Both the position numbers and the translations under genes were made by a program. 64,000 bases of DNA from Phoronis australis (taxonomy: Eukaryota; Phoronida; Phoronidae), in assembly GCA_002633005.1 (NCBI GenBank), contig NMRA01000566.1, positions 1 through 64,000 of the forward strand. Direction: 5' to 3'. The first letter of the stretch is position 1. Each line of letters opens with the position of its first letter. The notes under the pieces are model-generated. The model worked only from the letters and a program-made list of their open reading frames with translations. It made no database searches and was not told where the DNA came from. Shown here piece after piece: positions 9,331 to 23,300 of the stretch.

Positions 9331-9750
9331 CGATAGTAACCGGCAGTCATGGCAAAGCTCTGAGAATACTATGTGCATGTCTCACTAGCATACAGGCATA
9401 GTTTAACGCCAGAAGCTAGCCTACATCCTTTGGCTGAAGAGCCTATTTCGTGTAAACATTGGGAAAAAGGTAATGACTGCGCGATGCCACTATTTCATGA
9501 ACTGACTTTGCAGGTATTTTGAAATACAATACTACAATGCAAACACAACTAACGATGGCTCATTCATAAACCGTTGCATTAATTAACAAGTGTGATAGAT
9601 CACATATAGAGATACCGGTAGCAAGTTAAGCGTTAGTACTTCAAAGAAAAACATGTTTTACATGTTACTGATGTACCTATTGTTCAAAGCACTGCGATAC
9701 TTTGATTTCAATTTTTACAGGTAAGCCACTAGACCATATATACAGTTGTA

Positions 9751-10335
9751 AGGTGTCCCAAAAAATGAACCACTTATTCGTACATGTAAGTAATTTCTCA
9801 GCAATGGATAAACCGATGTTTTAGTTTCTTACAGATAAAACTTAAGATACCATCAATAAGAGTACAAAATATCTTTACAAAATGGTCTGTGTCCAACTGT
9901 GTGAGTAGGCCTACTCTCAAAGAGAAGCTCGCTTATATCAGTCTATACTCAGTGTTGCCTCCATCTTCCTCCACGACAAAACGGAACTGTTTATTCCAAC
10001 CAGAAATGCTTCTCTTTATTTCCTCCATAGTAATTTCATCCCATGACATAACTATTCTGTATTTTACCTCTTGCATGCTCTGTGAATTTGCCTCTCATTC
10101 CCCAGTAAACTTTCTCCTTTAGAGAGTCCCATATGGCATAGTCCAATGGATTGTAGTCAGTTCTGATAGGAGGCCACTCATCCATTAAGGTGAATTTTAT
10201 GTGTGGCCTCCTCCAGATGAGCCTAGACTGTTTTGCTAGGGCGTGAAGGCGCCCCATCTTGATGAAACACGCAATTGTTTCCATAGAAAGTCGCCTGCAA
10301 TCCGAGAGAAGATTTTCATTCAATATCAGCATGTA
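9751..10335 (-). mobile_element. Tc1/mariner-type transposase relic
   Basis: On the minus strand the end of a DDE transposase is recognisable: HQDGAPS (one frame), then after frame changes DEWPP, NPLDYAIWDSLKEKVY (matching the WPPnSPDLNP-DYaiW pattern) and FTE. The DNA at 9751 (aaggtgtcccaaaaaatga) looks like the terminal inverted repeat of this class. The expected right-hand end was not found. The Ser-Pro-Asp before NP is replaced, frames shift at least twice, and only the C-terminal third is present, so this copy is dead. The longest piece is 10036-10332. Confidence 0.65.
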
Positions 10336-10399
10336 GCGTTGACTGTTAACTTTGACTCTATCAGAGAGTATCGGACTTGCAGTGACAGCTAGTAAATAT

Positions 10400-11237
10400 T
10401 TTCATTTAATACCATACTACACGTACGAGTAGGTAGGGGTTTTGACATGCAGATTTAATGTGGCGTGTTTATAACGTCGTCATCATTACATGGTCAAAAA
10501 TGCCGTGACTGCAAGAGTGACACAAAATAATGTCACCACAGATATGGCAATTGTACTTTTATCAGCGTCAATTCTTAACACCGTCGTAAATGTTGTCTTT
10601 CAAAAAGCCAGTAAAATGTACAGCCTCGACAGGTCATGATATTTATTAAACCTGGGCCTGATTTACATATGCCTGTGTTTATAATGTATATACATGTGTA
10701 TTACCAATGCTGGTATACTTTTAATGTAGCGTGTACGACTGTGCAAATATCAAGTTTCCCACATAATCAAATGCGTTTATTCACGCTTCCTCTTGCTGGT
10801 TATAGGGACTCATTGTCATATACATGTACATGTATATTTTGGGAAGAAGAACGGAAAGAGGAACGGACTGCCATAGAAAACTATTGAATCAACACTATTG
10901 GGTTGTAATAGAAAGCATCCGCGTGCCCACCTTCCTGGATTCTATATATGTTAACTGCTGGCTCCTATCGGAACAGAACTTAAATTAGAACGTTTTGAAT
11001 CCTCAAATCTGCGTTTCTTTTCGGAAGGTAAGTTAACATTACGTTCCAAACAATATTCATTATTATTATAATGATATAATTCTGGGACCGGGGAAGGTTG
11101 TGGAAGGGGTATGTATATTCGGTGCAACTAACAAGACCGAGTGATGTGGGTGCAATGCTTGTGTGGCATACGCTCGTCAGTTTCAAAGTTTCTAATTTTC
11201 ATGATGAAACAGTTGTGCTTTTAGTGAAAGGCGTGAA
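10400..11237. other. upstream region of the BIVM-like gene
   Basis: No exon recognised. It holds short runs of acatgtacatgta. The region just before 11238 should contain the 5' untranslated sequence of the BIVM-like gene: a TGA in frame at 11205 precedes its first ATG. No TATA box or other promoter element can be supported. Confidence 0.35.
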
Positions 11238-11347
11238 ATGGACGCCGTGGTTGACCACAGAGATGATGGCAAAGAGAAAATTTCAAGAGAACGACCTCCA
11301 AGCAACAATATGATCGCACAAAGAAAGTTCATCGATCTCAAAAGATG
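11238..11347 (+). CDS. BIVM-like exon 1 (start codon)
   Basis: Codes residues 1-36 and two bases of Trp37. Basic and charged start (MDAVVDHRDDGKEK), ending AQRKFIDLKRW as in other BIVM proteins. Donor tg|gtaata. Confidence 0.85.
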
Positions 11348-14300
11348 GTAATAAACATTTCTCGTCTCAGCTTCGTTACCCCCTAAATTGTAGTCTGTTT
11401 AAGGAGTGCTTCATCCACACACGCGTATGGATTATACATGTAACTTATACATGTAAATGATTTGAGTCGTCATAATTGCCTCAGAAAATTTAGTGCGCGG
11501 GTAAAATGCAAGTATTTCCAAACGACAAAACTGGTTCCAAAGTTGAGGTCCGCAGGCTAACATTGGACAGGGTAAATAAATAGACCTGCGCCCTGGTGCC
11601 CTATCCATCGAAGACAATTCGGCAAGCGGTCGTCGACCGCTCGGAACAATAGCCGACTGGTCTGCTTTCAACAGAATGGCAGCTGACCTGGCTACCGATT
11701 GATAATTTCGACATTTGCGCATTAGTTGCCTATACATGTACGCCATTAGCAGATCCGAAATTATGGTGAGTGGTGAGATATTATTGTTTGGCTAAAATTT
11801 GTGTGACTGCCTGCATGTCCCTTTGACTATTCTTTTTGAATCATTATTTATACGCCATCCATAAAAACGCGTTTATTACTCCCTGGAATTGTTTTCTGTA
11901 AAAGTGGGCCGATTGTAACCCTGAAGGGCCGTTTCGCCGAAGACTTAATTTAGGGTTAAACCTTAGAAGTAAAGACGAGAAACGCAGGCCTGTGACTTGG
12001 AAATGATATGGATTCGATTTTTACGAGTTCTGTTTTTGTTGTTACAAATAATGTAAAATGAACCAATTTTCAATGTAAAGATGCAAATACATGTACATGT
12101 ACGTAGTGACATGGGTCACTATCAAAAGGGATAACTACATGTATGTGTGCGAAGACGAGCTAGTCAATAATTAATCAACTCCATTGAAAACATTTGTGGT
12201 CTTGCCATGTCCAGTTCTGATATTTTGATATTTTCGTACTATTTGATTGTAACTCTGCTTAATTATTTTAATAATTAAACAGAGTTACACTTAAAAGTGT
12301 AAAACAACCCAGCATGGCGTGAGTTCGAAATTATATTTCTGCGAATTATTTTCCGTTACCGACAGCCGCTGGCAATTTTGCATGAACGACTTCTTTTCTA
12401 AAATTGTTAAAAGCATTTTCTGGGTATAAATTCAGTTTCACCAAATTTAAACAGTCGAGAAGGAGTTGATAACTGGACCAAGACTTGGGTGGCCACTGGA
12501 AAACGAATACAACATGGCGTTACGATTGGCCAAATTTCATCCTTAAGCACCTAAAATGGCAGTTGCCGACTGAGGACTTACGCGTACTCGAATTGGTCCC
12601 CGGGAGACTTAAGTATGGACTTCTAGCAGATCTTTGCTGGCCTGCTTCTCGTCGGCCGGACGGCCGGTCAATGACCGGTGGTTGATTCGTTTCCGACTGG
12701 TCGTACGAAAAATTTATGATCTGAAATACCCTAAAACTGGATTACTTTCCTATTCTTATCTTCGTAAAGTAAGTTTTCCGTATTCGTCAAATAACACAGC
12801 ATATTTAAACTGAGTTTCTGCTTAAAGTTACCTTAGGTGGCCACAGTAAACCTGGGTTACTTGTATTCACTATTGCCAGATGGAATGAGCTCGGTCTAAA
12901 CACATGCATAAGCCTACGTGTCGTAGCACTCGATCTGGCAGGGGCGAGGCCTGGTATCACTCGCCCTCGAATGGAACAGTTTGTTCGTTAGCAACTGCTA
13001 TACTAAAGGCTATTAAATTTCTTAAGATGTATTAATAAAATTCCTTTTTGTGACTACCACCATGGTGGAAACTCTTTAATTTGTATTTTGGGACTTAATA
13101 GACTGTTTTCATATTACACATTTTCCAGTACTTCATGGCGACCTTCCCTGATTATACGGGTTTCGTAGTCAACTTTGACCCCTGTGTTATCGGATCACCG
13201 TTTATACATACTGTAGTGAATAATCGATATTATTGAATTTGATTGACTTGGACACTCAAACATTTGCTACCGGCAGAGCCAGGTAGCAACTGTTGAGGTG
13301 GGGTGACCGCTGAGCACCCGTTGCGTCCTCTTTTGCAGTTATAAACAAGCATGGTACTGACACATAATGTGTAAACCGATGTAAAATGTTTCGTAGCTTG
13401 CTCACTCTTTTTATTGTTGCAGGCATTGTGTAGGACGACCACAGTATAAATATTCTTGTGGAGCGACATCTGTTGTGTCATGTTGGAACTACCTCTTTTC
13501 AACATTGGGATACGGAAGGTATATATTTGTGCATGCAGAGTGACGGTAGTCAACGTTTTATGCTGCTACTGAATATGTACACCGTTAATTCAGACGCTCA
13601 AACCTAAGGATGCAGGTTTATGGACGAACACTTTGCAATTGCCAAAAGGTGTTCATACTGCTCTGAAGTAGACACCAAATAACTGACAACCTACATTTAT
13701 TTAAAATTGGACCACGAAAGGTATGTTCAGTGCCAAACTTTCTCCTGAAACGAGTAACCCGTTTTTTTCTCGAGCAAACAGGATGGGTCAGTTCAATTTT
13801 CATCAGCTTTTCAGTTGTACAGTCCAGTCACCCACTTAGATAGCAGCTACTGTGGATCTGGAGTTTTTGTTTTGGCTGGAGAAACACAAATGTCAAAATG
13901 TGAAGGTTATCTCAAACCTTGTTTAGTAGCCTCAAAAAACCTATGTTTTGTCAACTAATAAAAGTACGTATTTTCTGAAAAAAAAATCAAAAATATGTTG
14001 TATAATTATGTACCTTTATAATCATTATTACGCTAACACCTTTTAAGCATTTTTTAAGAAATGTACACTCTTAACAAAGTAACCCCTCGGTCGTGTTTAA
14101 TGAAACAGTTTTAAATAAAAAATTCACCAGTAACAGTACCTTGAAAAAACTTTGTAGGAATGTTCAATTAGTCTTCTCATTTGTTTTGTATGACAAATCA
14201 ATTCGCAAAACGTAAGGTATTTTTATAGAAATAGCAGCAGTCGTATTCGATGTCGTTACTTTACGAAAAAAAACTAGGCCTTTATATTCAAAATCCTAAA

Positions 14301-17300
14301 AACATTTTAGAGATTGTTAAGTAAATATTATGGTTCTTAAGTTTCAGCGAAAACCACTTAGCCATTTTGAAAAGCTCGTGTTCTTGAGTTGCCGATTTGT
14401 CGAATTCTAGAAAAAGCCGATTAAATCGTTAGAGGTGATTGTCTTAAAGCCTTCGATTGATTATTCGGTGAAAACTTCAATATATCCTATGCACCCCTTA
14501 GCCACGTTCATTATTTCAACATTCACGCGCAATGTCATCTGAAGTTGCAGCGTGTATTATCTTAATTATCACAAACATATTTAATTTAAACAATGCATGG
14601 GGTCTAACCAAGTCACGGGTGAAGCTAACATATTAAGTGGGTCAAACTGGTTCATTTTGGTCAACGTTAAAATAGGTCAACAGCTCACTGTTAGACACAC
14701 AATGCGCTGGGAGAGTGATATGAAACCCAAGTACGAAATGGATACAGAAATCGTGTAGGTGGTTAAAGCACGTTGTGAGCATGATAATGAAACAGCTAAA
14801 TGCCAAATTACCATAATTAAAGAAGTCGGGTGAGGATCTATCTCATTTCACAACTTATTGATGTGTTCGTGAACACCCAGAAGCGTGACACGATTCGTAG
14901 CATTCGTTCTCAACGGTCGTATGCGGGTAGACACGCCCTTCTCTTAGGATCTAACCTACGTGTTGTCTTCTTTTTCCACGGCATCTTTCTATCATAAGTA
15001 CACGTTGTTGATGCAATATTGTGGCTACTCGGCCATGAAAGGACTGGGGGTACATTGTACATACACGTACGGAGCTGCTCTGGTAGGATATTCGATTTGA
15101 GTGACAATCCCGTAACCTTTGACCTCGGATAAGTAGTAAACATTTTTTCCCGAGAATGAAGATACATATAAATTATTACATGGCGTCTTATTTTTGGTCT
15201 AAAATAACTTATACCACAATATTAGCCTGTACAACCGTGTTATAACCCATAAATTTATCTCACTGGTGATATATCAAACTTGGCGGTAAACCGAGGGTGG
15301 ATTCGAACCCGGGTCTCAAGAGTTTCGAGTTGCCGACTTTACCACTACACCACTCAGCGGCTGACGTCATCGAACGTGATAGAATACTAAAAGAGCACGC
15401 GCAACAATCGCATGTTCAGCAAAGGGCACTGCACCGACATTTATACGCTATGAAAAATAAGACGCATAATTTCCATAAAAACGATATTTTGATTCAGTGA
15501 AAATTTTCTATCGTGTTCCCTCCCTCACTTCTAAATCACGGATCTCCAATTTGAATGCGAGTATCGTGTCTTCGGGATCCTTTGACTTAAGCACTATAGT
15601 CAGTTACTAGTGGTAACCTAGTTTAGCATACGATATTTTCCCGGTCGAAGCTTAGGGTGATAAGATGTGTAGTAAGCTATAATAGTGGCTAAACCTTAAT
15701 TTATAAATTCACTTTATTTTTTTGTTTAAATTTTCAATTGGTTTTGAGTATAAGCATTATTTGACAAAAATAGCTCGGCTTTTCTTAAAAGGTCAAGACC
15801 TCCGACCCCTGACATAGAAAGTAGTTACAATGCCGAGGCGAGTCGAGAAAGGTAGATCGATTCATTGCAATGTTTCTCCTTCAGTCGTTATCCCCCTTAT
15901 CTAGAGCCCTCGTGGAGTTTTGAGAATTATCACCCTCGGGGCTAACGCCCCTCGGGCGATAGTTCTCCAAAATCCACTCGGGCTCTAGATAACAGGGGAT
16001 GACGACTTCGCCATGTCATAATCTATATTTACTAAGCATATGTGAAATACTGTAAAAGTGGCCAATTTTTATGAATACTGTTTGAGATATCCTTAACTTA
16101 CTTTGCGTAATGGAACGAAGCACAATACTATGACTCAGTCGGATGCTTTGTAACTCAAAGTGACAACCTTGGCTTCAGGAAAGCTGGCGGTCTGTTACCG
16201 TGTGCGGGCCTACTGACTGTTTATTCGTCTTTTGACGTTTCACATGGGGGGCACGACGAGATATAAACTATACTAACAAGGTAGTGCTAATGAATAAAGG
16301 ACATTATTTTGAGAAAATTGAAACATCGCCAGAAATTTGTAACATGTACTACTGCACATGCGCGAAATCTTGCCAGAAGCCGTCCTTAATAAGTGGACCG
16401 TGACGGGATCCTCATATTATTAGCAATTTAAGAGTCACGGGGAATAACTGCACAATTTGCCGATAGCCTGATGCAGACACTGTATATTAAGACGTCCCTT
16501 ATGCTTTGAGAATTGGTGGTGTAAGAAGTTATCGGTCGCCCATTTGCACTGTGATGAGAAAAGATCACCTTGTGATCAGTAAGAAGTATTCAACGCCAGA
16601 AATTTGTAACATGCACAACTGCGCATGCGCTAAATCTTGCCAGCAGCCCTCCATAAGAAATACACAAGAGCAGGCAAAAATCAGGAATTTATAAGCAAGG
16701 GGAGATAACTACAAAATTTGCCGATAGCCTGTCACATAGAGTGCATGTTAAGACATGTTACCGCCAAATATCAGCGCCAATGGTGAAAATTTTTCCACGT
16801 CTCTTGAAGTTTGAAGGTTACCCCGTTCAGGCCTATGTTAACGATCGTCCGGAAGCCACTATTTGAGCGCATAGCTCATTTTGAAGTCAAGTTTGTGGCT
16901 GAATTCATTTTGCCATCGGATTTGCCGATAGCCTAGGTGACTACCAGGAGTACTCAGAGGTTGCTGATCCAAATTTCATGTTGTTTCTCGAAAATTTTTC
17001 CACGTCTCTTGTGTTCAGAAAATGGATCGGCGTACAGTGCTGTCAGTGAGATGAAATGTTGCCGATCGCCTGGCTGTCGACTCTTTGCAATGGAATTTGC
17101 ACTCTGTAGATGAGAGATTAGCGTAGAATCGGTAAGAAACTGATTTGTTCATTTTCTCATCCGGTATGAGTTCAGAAATACTTTCGAAGTCGGATTTTGT
17201 ACAGTCATTATGCAAGTTTCGCCTGTGAGTAGGCCTATATAGTTGATATACTAGTAATCTTCAAAATGTTGTTTCGTTTTTTGTGATCCACGGTACGTTG

Positions 17301-20300
17301 TCCTTCGTCTTAATTCAGTAACTGTTACATTGGAGTGGATTCCGGACACAAATATGTATTGACAAACATCAGAAAATTAATAAAAAGCGCTTTGGCAGCC
17401 CGTTTAAGCAATTGCAAGCACACGCGGCTCAGGCTGGCTGGCTGGCGTTCAGTTCACATTTGTTGTGGTTATGTTGATAGCTGTGTCTGTGACCCCAATC
17501 ACCCAGCTAGCACTGTCATACTGTAGACCCAGACATTCCAAATGCTGTTATTGTAAACTTGATAAATATTGCTCTGCAGAGCATACTGACTTCGACTCCG
17601 GTAATAGTGCCCAAGCTTCATGACCTTTAACCTTACTATGCGTTGTTATGATTGGTTAGGGACATGGCGCTAAGCGTCACCTAGCGGATCAAGAATGTTA
17701 CAAATTTCTGGCGTTGTGCTGTGTCCATTTCCGATGTTGGATGATCTTGAAAATACTTCCGAAGTTGGAAAAACATTGGATACAACAGTGACATTCTTCA
17801 TTTGTTAGCTGTTTTACACTTGTTATTCTAGCCAGGGGAGTGTGAAAAAGTGAATATGATCGCTTCTGTGTCAAATGTTGCCCGATCAAACACTAACCGA
17901 AACAGTGCAAAAGCATGTTAATCGTCCTCACAGTTAGATAACATGTGCATAATAGGATTTCAACTGCGCTGTTCTTCGCTGTATCATCTAAGGAGTACTG
18001 CTAGCTGTCTCGCGTGCGTCACCTGGTTACTCAGTTTGAAGTCGTTCAGTGTGAAATTTTTGAAGTTATCGAAGTTGCTGCACGTACCATTCGTTCATCT
18101 TCTTACAATGTACACGTGTTTAATAATACTTTCTTGATAAGAAGAGCGTAACTATTCCAAAATTTTGTAAAAAATTGTTTTTATTTGACTAAATAACTAT
18201 TTCAGACACACCCCTATTACGCAAGAAGAAGCCCTTGAAGTGCTGGGGTTCGAGGAAGATTATGGCGAGATATACTTCGGCATACTTGCAAGCAACGATA
18301 AACTACTGAGGTGAAAATCTCAAAACTCTACCCTATCAGTTTGTCATTGTCTTAGTTCGAGGTAGAGAAAGCCCTGACGACCGAAATCAGTCACTATGCT
18401 GCAACGATTTATCTGTAAATAAACATTTACAGACAAATTGCGTATACGTTCCCTTTCCGAAGGCGCAATAGGGCAGTCCTCCGGCAGCGACACTTCAATT
18501 CGCCCTTACCCACAATGCCGAAATATCGGTCTAGAAATTTTGTAGCCTGCATGTCGCCTTCGCTCTATTGGAGTGCCATGATGTTGCCGTTTTAATGGCA
18601 CGTACTTGCCGTTTACAATACTCTATTTGCCCTTTCGACGCTAAAGAAGAATTACTGCTGTGCTGTGCAGGGCTGCAACTCAGAAAGGTCTTGCGACTTG
18701 CGACATGATCTCTGAAAATGTGCCTGACATTCCAAAATTACGCCAATGAAAATAACGCACTTTCTTGTCACCAGGACAAAGGAGTTTTCTATTGCGTTGT
18801 ACTCAAAGACGACCCTAAGCAACTAATCAAATTCACCCNTTTCCAGTGTGCCCGCAAGGTGATTGGAGGGTGAGCAGCCACAGAACCTGTGGGATTTTTT
18901 CCATTGGGGTCAGGGAAGTAATAAACGTAAGAGAGATCTGATGAAGAAGAGGTAGGAGCAAAATCAGGGGGTGCCTCTCAACCACATCCAAAAGGTTGGG
19001 GGCGGAGTTAATTTCTTAACCTAATATTCCATTTGTTAATATCAATTAATTAACACTTAATTATGGAAACTTTCACCGCACAAACTTTGTTTTAAAATAA
19101 GAATGAAAAATGAATAGACTCTCCTCCCCCAAATCAGGTGTTTCCTACGCCAATGTTCAAAAACTACGCTCTTGCGCTAGCCAAACACGGGTCCAGATCT
19201 TTGCTTCGAAAATTCACACCTTACGACATTCTAAATTCAAGTAGGGGGGCCTGTGCCCAGTTACATGAAACAGTCCCAAATGTCGACTCCATAGGGGCAG
19301 ATCCACGATTTTTAGAGGGGGGAAGTTCAGATCAAAGATTTTTAAGAAGGGTGGCCCACGTCAACCATCTGATATCCGGACCACTTTGACCCTCACCCTG
19401 GACCCGCCTGGGCTCAACTGAGTTCCCTAAAACTTTTGCAATTTTTTTGGTTCTTTGCTCACAGTTTTTATATTTTTCTATCATTTCGTCTTTATTACGA
19501 GCTCAAGAATCGGACCCCTTGCTATACTGTGATGGGAACAGCACCAATCTAATTTTATTGAGCACTTTGCTCACTACAGCTTAGCAGGCGCAACATACAC
19601 TCACAAATAAATGTGTACATGTGACTTTGGAGGTATGGTAATAAAGACCCTTTGTGTATGTACTTCGCGGTATTACCACCATTACATTTTTTAAAAAGCG
19701 GACGTTCGACAAAGAATTGGATGACAATAACAGATAATACTTAAAGGCGTTGGTAACAGCACAGCTTTTGGGTGATATTTCTGTTTCGTAACTCAAGCAT
19801 GTATCACCAGGGCAACTTCCCATGTGTGAACCCCGCTGAAGCTGATTTCCTTATACTAGCTGGTAACCTTGCGAAGCACTGGTTCCCGCTAGTTAATACT
19901 TGTTACAAACTAAAGTCCATACCATGACCATATAACATAGATTATTTGACCAACGACAGCCAAGATGTTGAATTTCAGGGATCACAAAAACAATTTAATT
20001 AAGTAATGGCGAATAAATAAAAACAGTAACTTAACAGATAATCATACAAATATATGACATTATAACATTAGTAAAAGTAGTAGATAAATAATAGTGCATT
20101 TTAAGACTGCTGAAAGAGATTAAAGAAAGTAATTAGAAGCACCAATGGCCATAGAATGAACTAATCTGTAGTTAACAAAATCATGCAAACAATGTACAAT
20201 AATGTTTCTATGTAAGCGATCAAATGTAGGGAACAATAAAGACATTAAGTTAAAATCACCCAGTCCATCACTGAATGACTGACTACAGTTTTACGCAAAA

Positions 20301-23300
20301 ACATCCTTTGTTTCAATCGTGAACATCATCGAACTTAATCACTGGGGAAGCGAAAAAGCATAAGTCATGAATTTTCAATTGAATGTTAGCTGCACAGCTG
20401 CAGGCTGTGCAAAAAGCACCATTCTTTTTTTACAGATCGAAGACATCATATCTTGCCATATTTGTTTATTGTATACACTTCCGCTAGACGTCTCTATGCG
20501 TGTCCACGAGTTAGCAGTGGCCGTCAGTGGCAGTCCAGTGGGATTTTGCTAAAAGATTCGACTCCTCTGCGGTCTCTGGAATCAATGGCATTATTCCATC
20601 CTCACCCAAATGAAAAAAGGAACAGATTTTAATATTTGTTTATTTCACTATCAAATGTAGATTGTATACTGTATGGAAATCTTACTTTTTACATAAAAAT
20701 ATTTGTTTTTTTAAGTGTAGCAGTTGCGGTGTTTTCATTAAAACCGCAGTTCCTTTGCGAATTGTTTCTTTTCCTGATTATATTTGTACACGCAGTTCTC
20801 CAGCTCGTAACTAGGTGGCGCTTGATACAAATTAGAATATTCACGGTGTGTAGACCTAATTCACGCCGACAGGAGGCGGGTTCATGATCGAGGCTCGCTA
20901 CGATAGCTCTGGCTTATCGGCATATGTACATGTATGCAGTTGTATTCCGCGTCGCTGGAACGTCTCGGAAATTTTACTGTTTTACAATCCCTACAGACGT
21001 TGAGAATCGGAAGCGTTGGATGGTTGCCATACGCCACGACGACGGAAAATATGTCCGTGTAAAATTTTCAAATGATATCGAAAAGTTAGATCATATTTTG
21101 TCGCATTTCTGCTGCCGAGCATAGCAGCAACAACCGGAGAATGTTCGGCCATCCAGGCTGTGTTTTCATGACTGCAGGTTGAAGCACGTTGCACTTACCT
21201 TTCTAAAAAGGAGAGGGCCCTCAGTCTCTTGATTTTGGGGACATATATCGGCCCTATTACCCTCTGAAAACTTTTGAAAAACCATACGAAATTCCCCCAC
21301 GAGGCCTAAAATTTCCCCTAGTGATTGAAAATTTCTCTCGGAAGTTCAAATCACACAAGTGAAAATTTGAAAGAGCACAAAATGCTACTTGAGACAGAAC
21401 CTGTGAGAGCTTGCAACAGGACGGGGGTGCTATTGATGGTGATCGGGAGGCAGATTTTTCGTTCGCTCGGCAAAAAAATTCCCCTCTCAGAAGGCACAGT
21501 AACCTTTCCCTCGGATGAACGAGACCGCTGAAGAAAAATTTTAACTATGCTTGCGCTGTCCATTTAACTGAAATTGAGCTCTAAAACAAGGTTATGCTTT
21601 GGACGAACGAATTAGGTGTTTTAATTTTAAAGTTCAACTTGGTCCAGATTGATAATTGAAGCCTAACAAAGTGAAATTGTGCAGAATGCATTTTTGTAAA
21701 CATTTTTCAAGAAGATACAAAACCCTGCATTTAGCATACAGTAATACCTAATCCGTAACACTAGGATCGCCGCAATTTGGCCATATTTACTTTTCATGTT
21801 TCGAACCTAGTTTCGAAAAAAATTATACCCTTTCGTCAGACAACTCTTTGGTGCATTAACGTGTTCTCTAATGTATTTTTCTCTGTGTTTAATTATCGAC
21901 ACATTATTAAGATTTAATATCCAGGTTGGACTCGAAAGACCGACCATTCAACTCACGCAATGTCAACTTCCGCTTTGTTTATCGCAGTGAACCTCGCTTT
22001 GGATTTTAATATCCGCTGCGTGAATTAGGTCTATAGTATTTTTAAGTATTGGATCTATGGAGTGAAGACCTGGTAACGTTCTGAAGTGTACTGACCTCGA
22101 ACAAAATTCCAGATTACATCCCAACTAGAAGTTTAATATATGTAGATAATGCATAGCATTGTGTTCTTGTTGTTATGCTTTAAATAACCTATTTATTCTG
22201 TTTTATCGTTTTAGAGAAAAAACGCTTTTCATTGATTGGAAAATATATATTTGCTCACTATGGCGTGCGACATGGATGTTACCAGAATTACATGGACATG
22301 TACTGATAGCACATGGTGGGCTGGGTTAGTCATTGTGACTTAGGAGATTATTTTGTTTATTTCTTGAAGCTATTTCAATCCTTATGCACTGAAGCTGCAG
22401 ATTTCGGTCTAGCGCTGTCTGATATAAATATTGTCACAGACGTTAGTGGCACTTTGTTTCTCGTTCTGTTTTAGTTGGTTCGAGGAGTTAAATCGAAATT
22501 ACAACGTGAAAGGAAGTTGTCGGATTGCGTACAAGCCTCGTGGAGAAAACCGTACCAATAACGTGGGCCCTCAACAAGCCTTAGAACAGTTGAAAGACGG
22601 CTTAAAGAGAACTGACATCGCCTTCATTTACCACTGCGAAGGACACTACTTCTGTCCCATTGGGTTTGAAGACGCCCCACACTGCCCGAAGGAAGCTTAC
22701 GCGTAAGTATTTTTCAGGAATTGTTGATTATTTAGTGTATTGCAACGAACGATAAAATTGAAGGCTTAACGTGTCCAAAAAGGTCTTTGTTATGTCTGTA
22801 ATATGTGACTGCAAATTAAAACAGCTCGCACTATACCTGTTCGGACACAAAAATGGATGTCGGTCTTTACTCCCATAAAACCAACCACATAATATTCTGT
22901 ACTCTGATAGTATTAGCAACAAAGGCATCGAAATCATCAGCCATTCAACAAAAACGTTTCTGAGTTCATTAGATTGGCCAACCCTAAAAGCCTCAATCCA
23001 AAAATGGTACAGTGTATACATGTATGTAACCTTTGCCTATCTTTTCAGTGGCCGTCTCATTAAACAGCTATTCAACATTTGGGCAGCGTATTATTGATTT
23101 ATTTTACCTCATAGCGCATCGGTTAAGAATTTAACATTGACGAATTGCAGTTTTGAATGCGTTATATTATATTTTGCTTTCCATGAGCTAACCTTAATAT
23201 CTGGCATTCACAGGAACTTTATGCTAAGTGTATTAGTATTCGTGTGTTACTAGACTAAAATTTAACTAAAAATGAATTCGTAATTTCTGAAAACGCACCG

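Larger units (their letters stand above)
13519..18205 (+). other. BIVM-like intron 2, repeat-rich
   Basis: A 4.7-kb intron. It holds copy A of the composite tRNA-like element (15190-16034) and a cluster of short local repeats (16320-17075, echo at 17696-17716). No further exon recognised. Confidence 0.6.
18311..22474 (+). other. BIVM-like intron 3
   Basis: A 4.2-kb intron with an unresolved base (N) at 18839, an inverted-repeat element near 19249, a dispersed repeat (20615-20870) and a THAP-like remnant (20924-21124). No exon of the host gene seen. Confidence 0.55.

Noticed and set aside
11098-11313. Open frame ending TPWLTTEMMAKRKF, reminiscent of a LINE linker
   Set aside because: It is the wrong frame of BIVM-like exon 1, whose frame matches the family far better.
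15290-15372. Functional tRNA gene
   Set aside because: A and B boxes are present but the cloverleaf is incomplete, and the sequence recurs inside a larger dispersed repeat.
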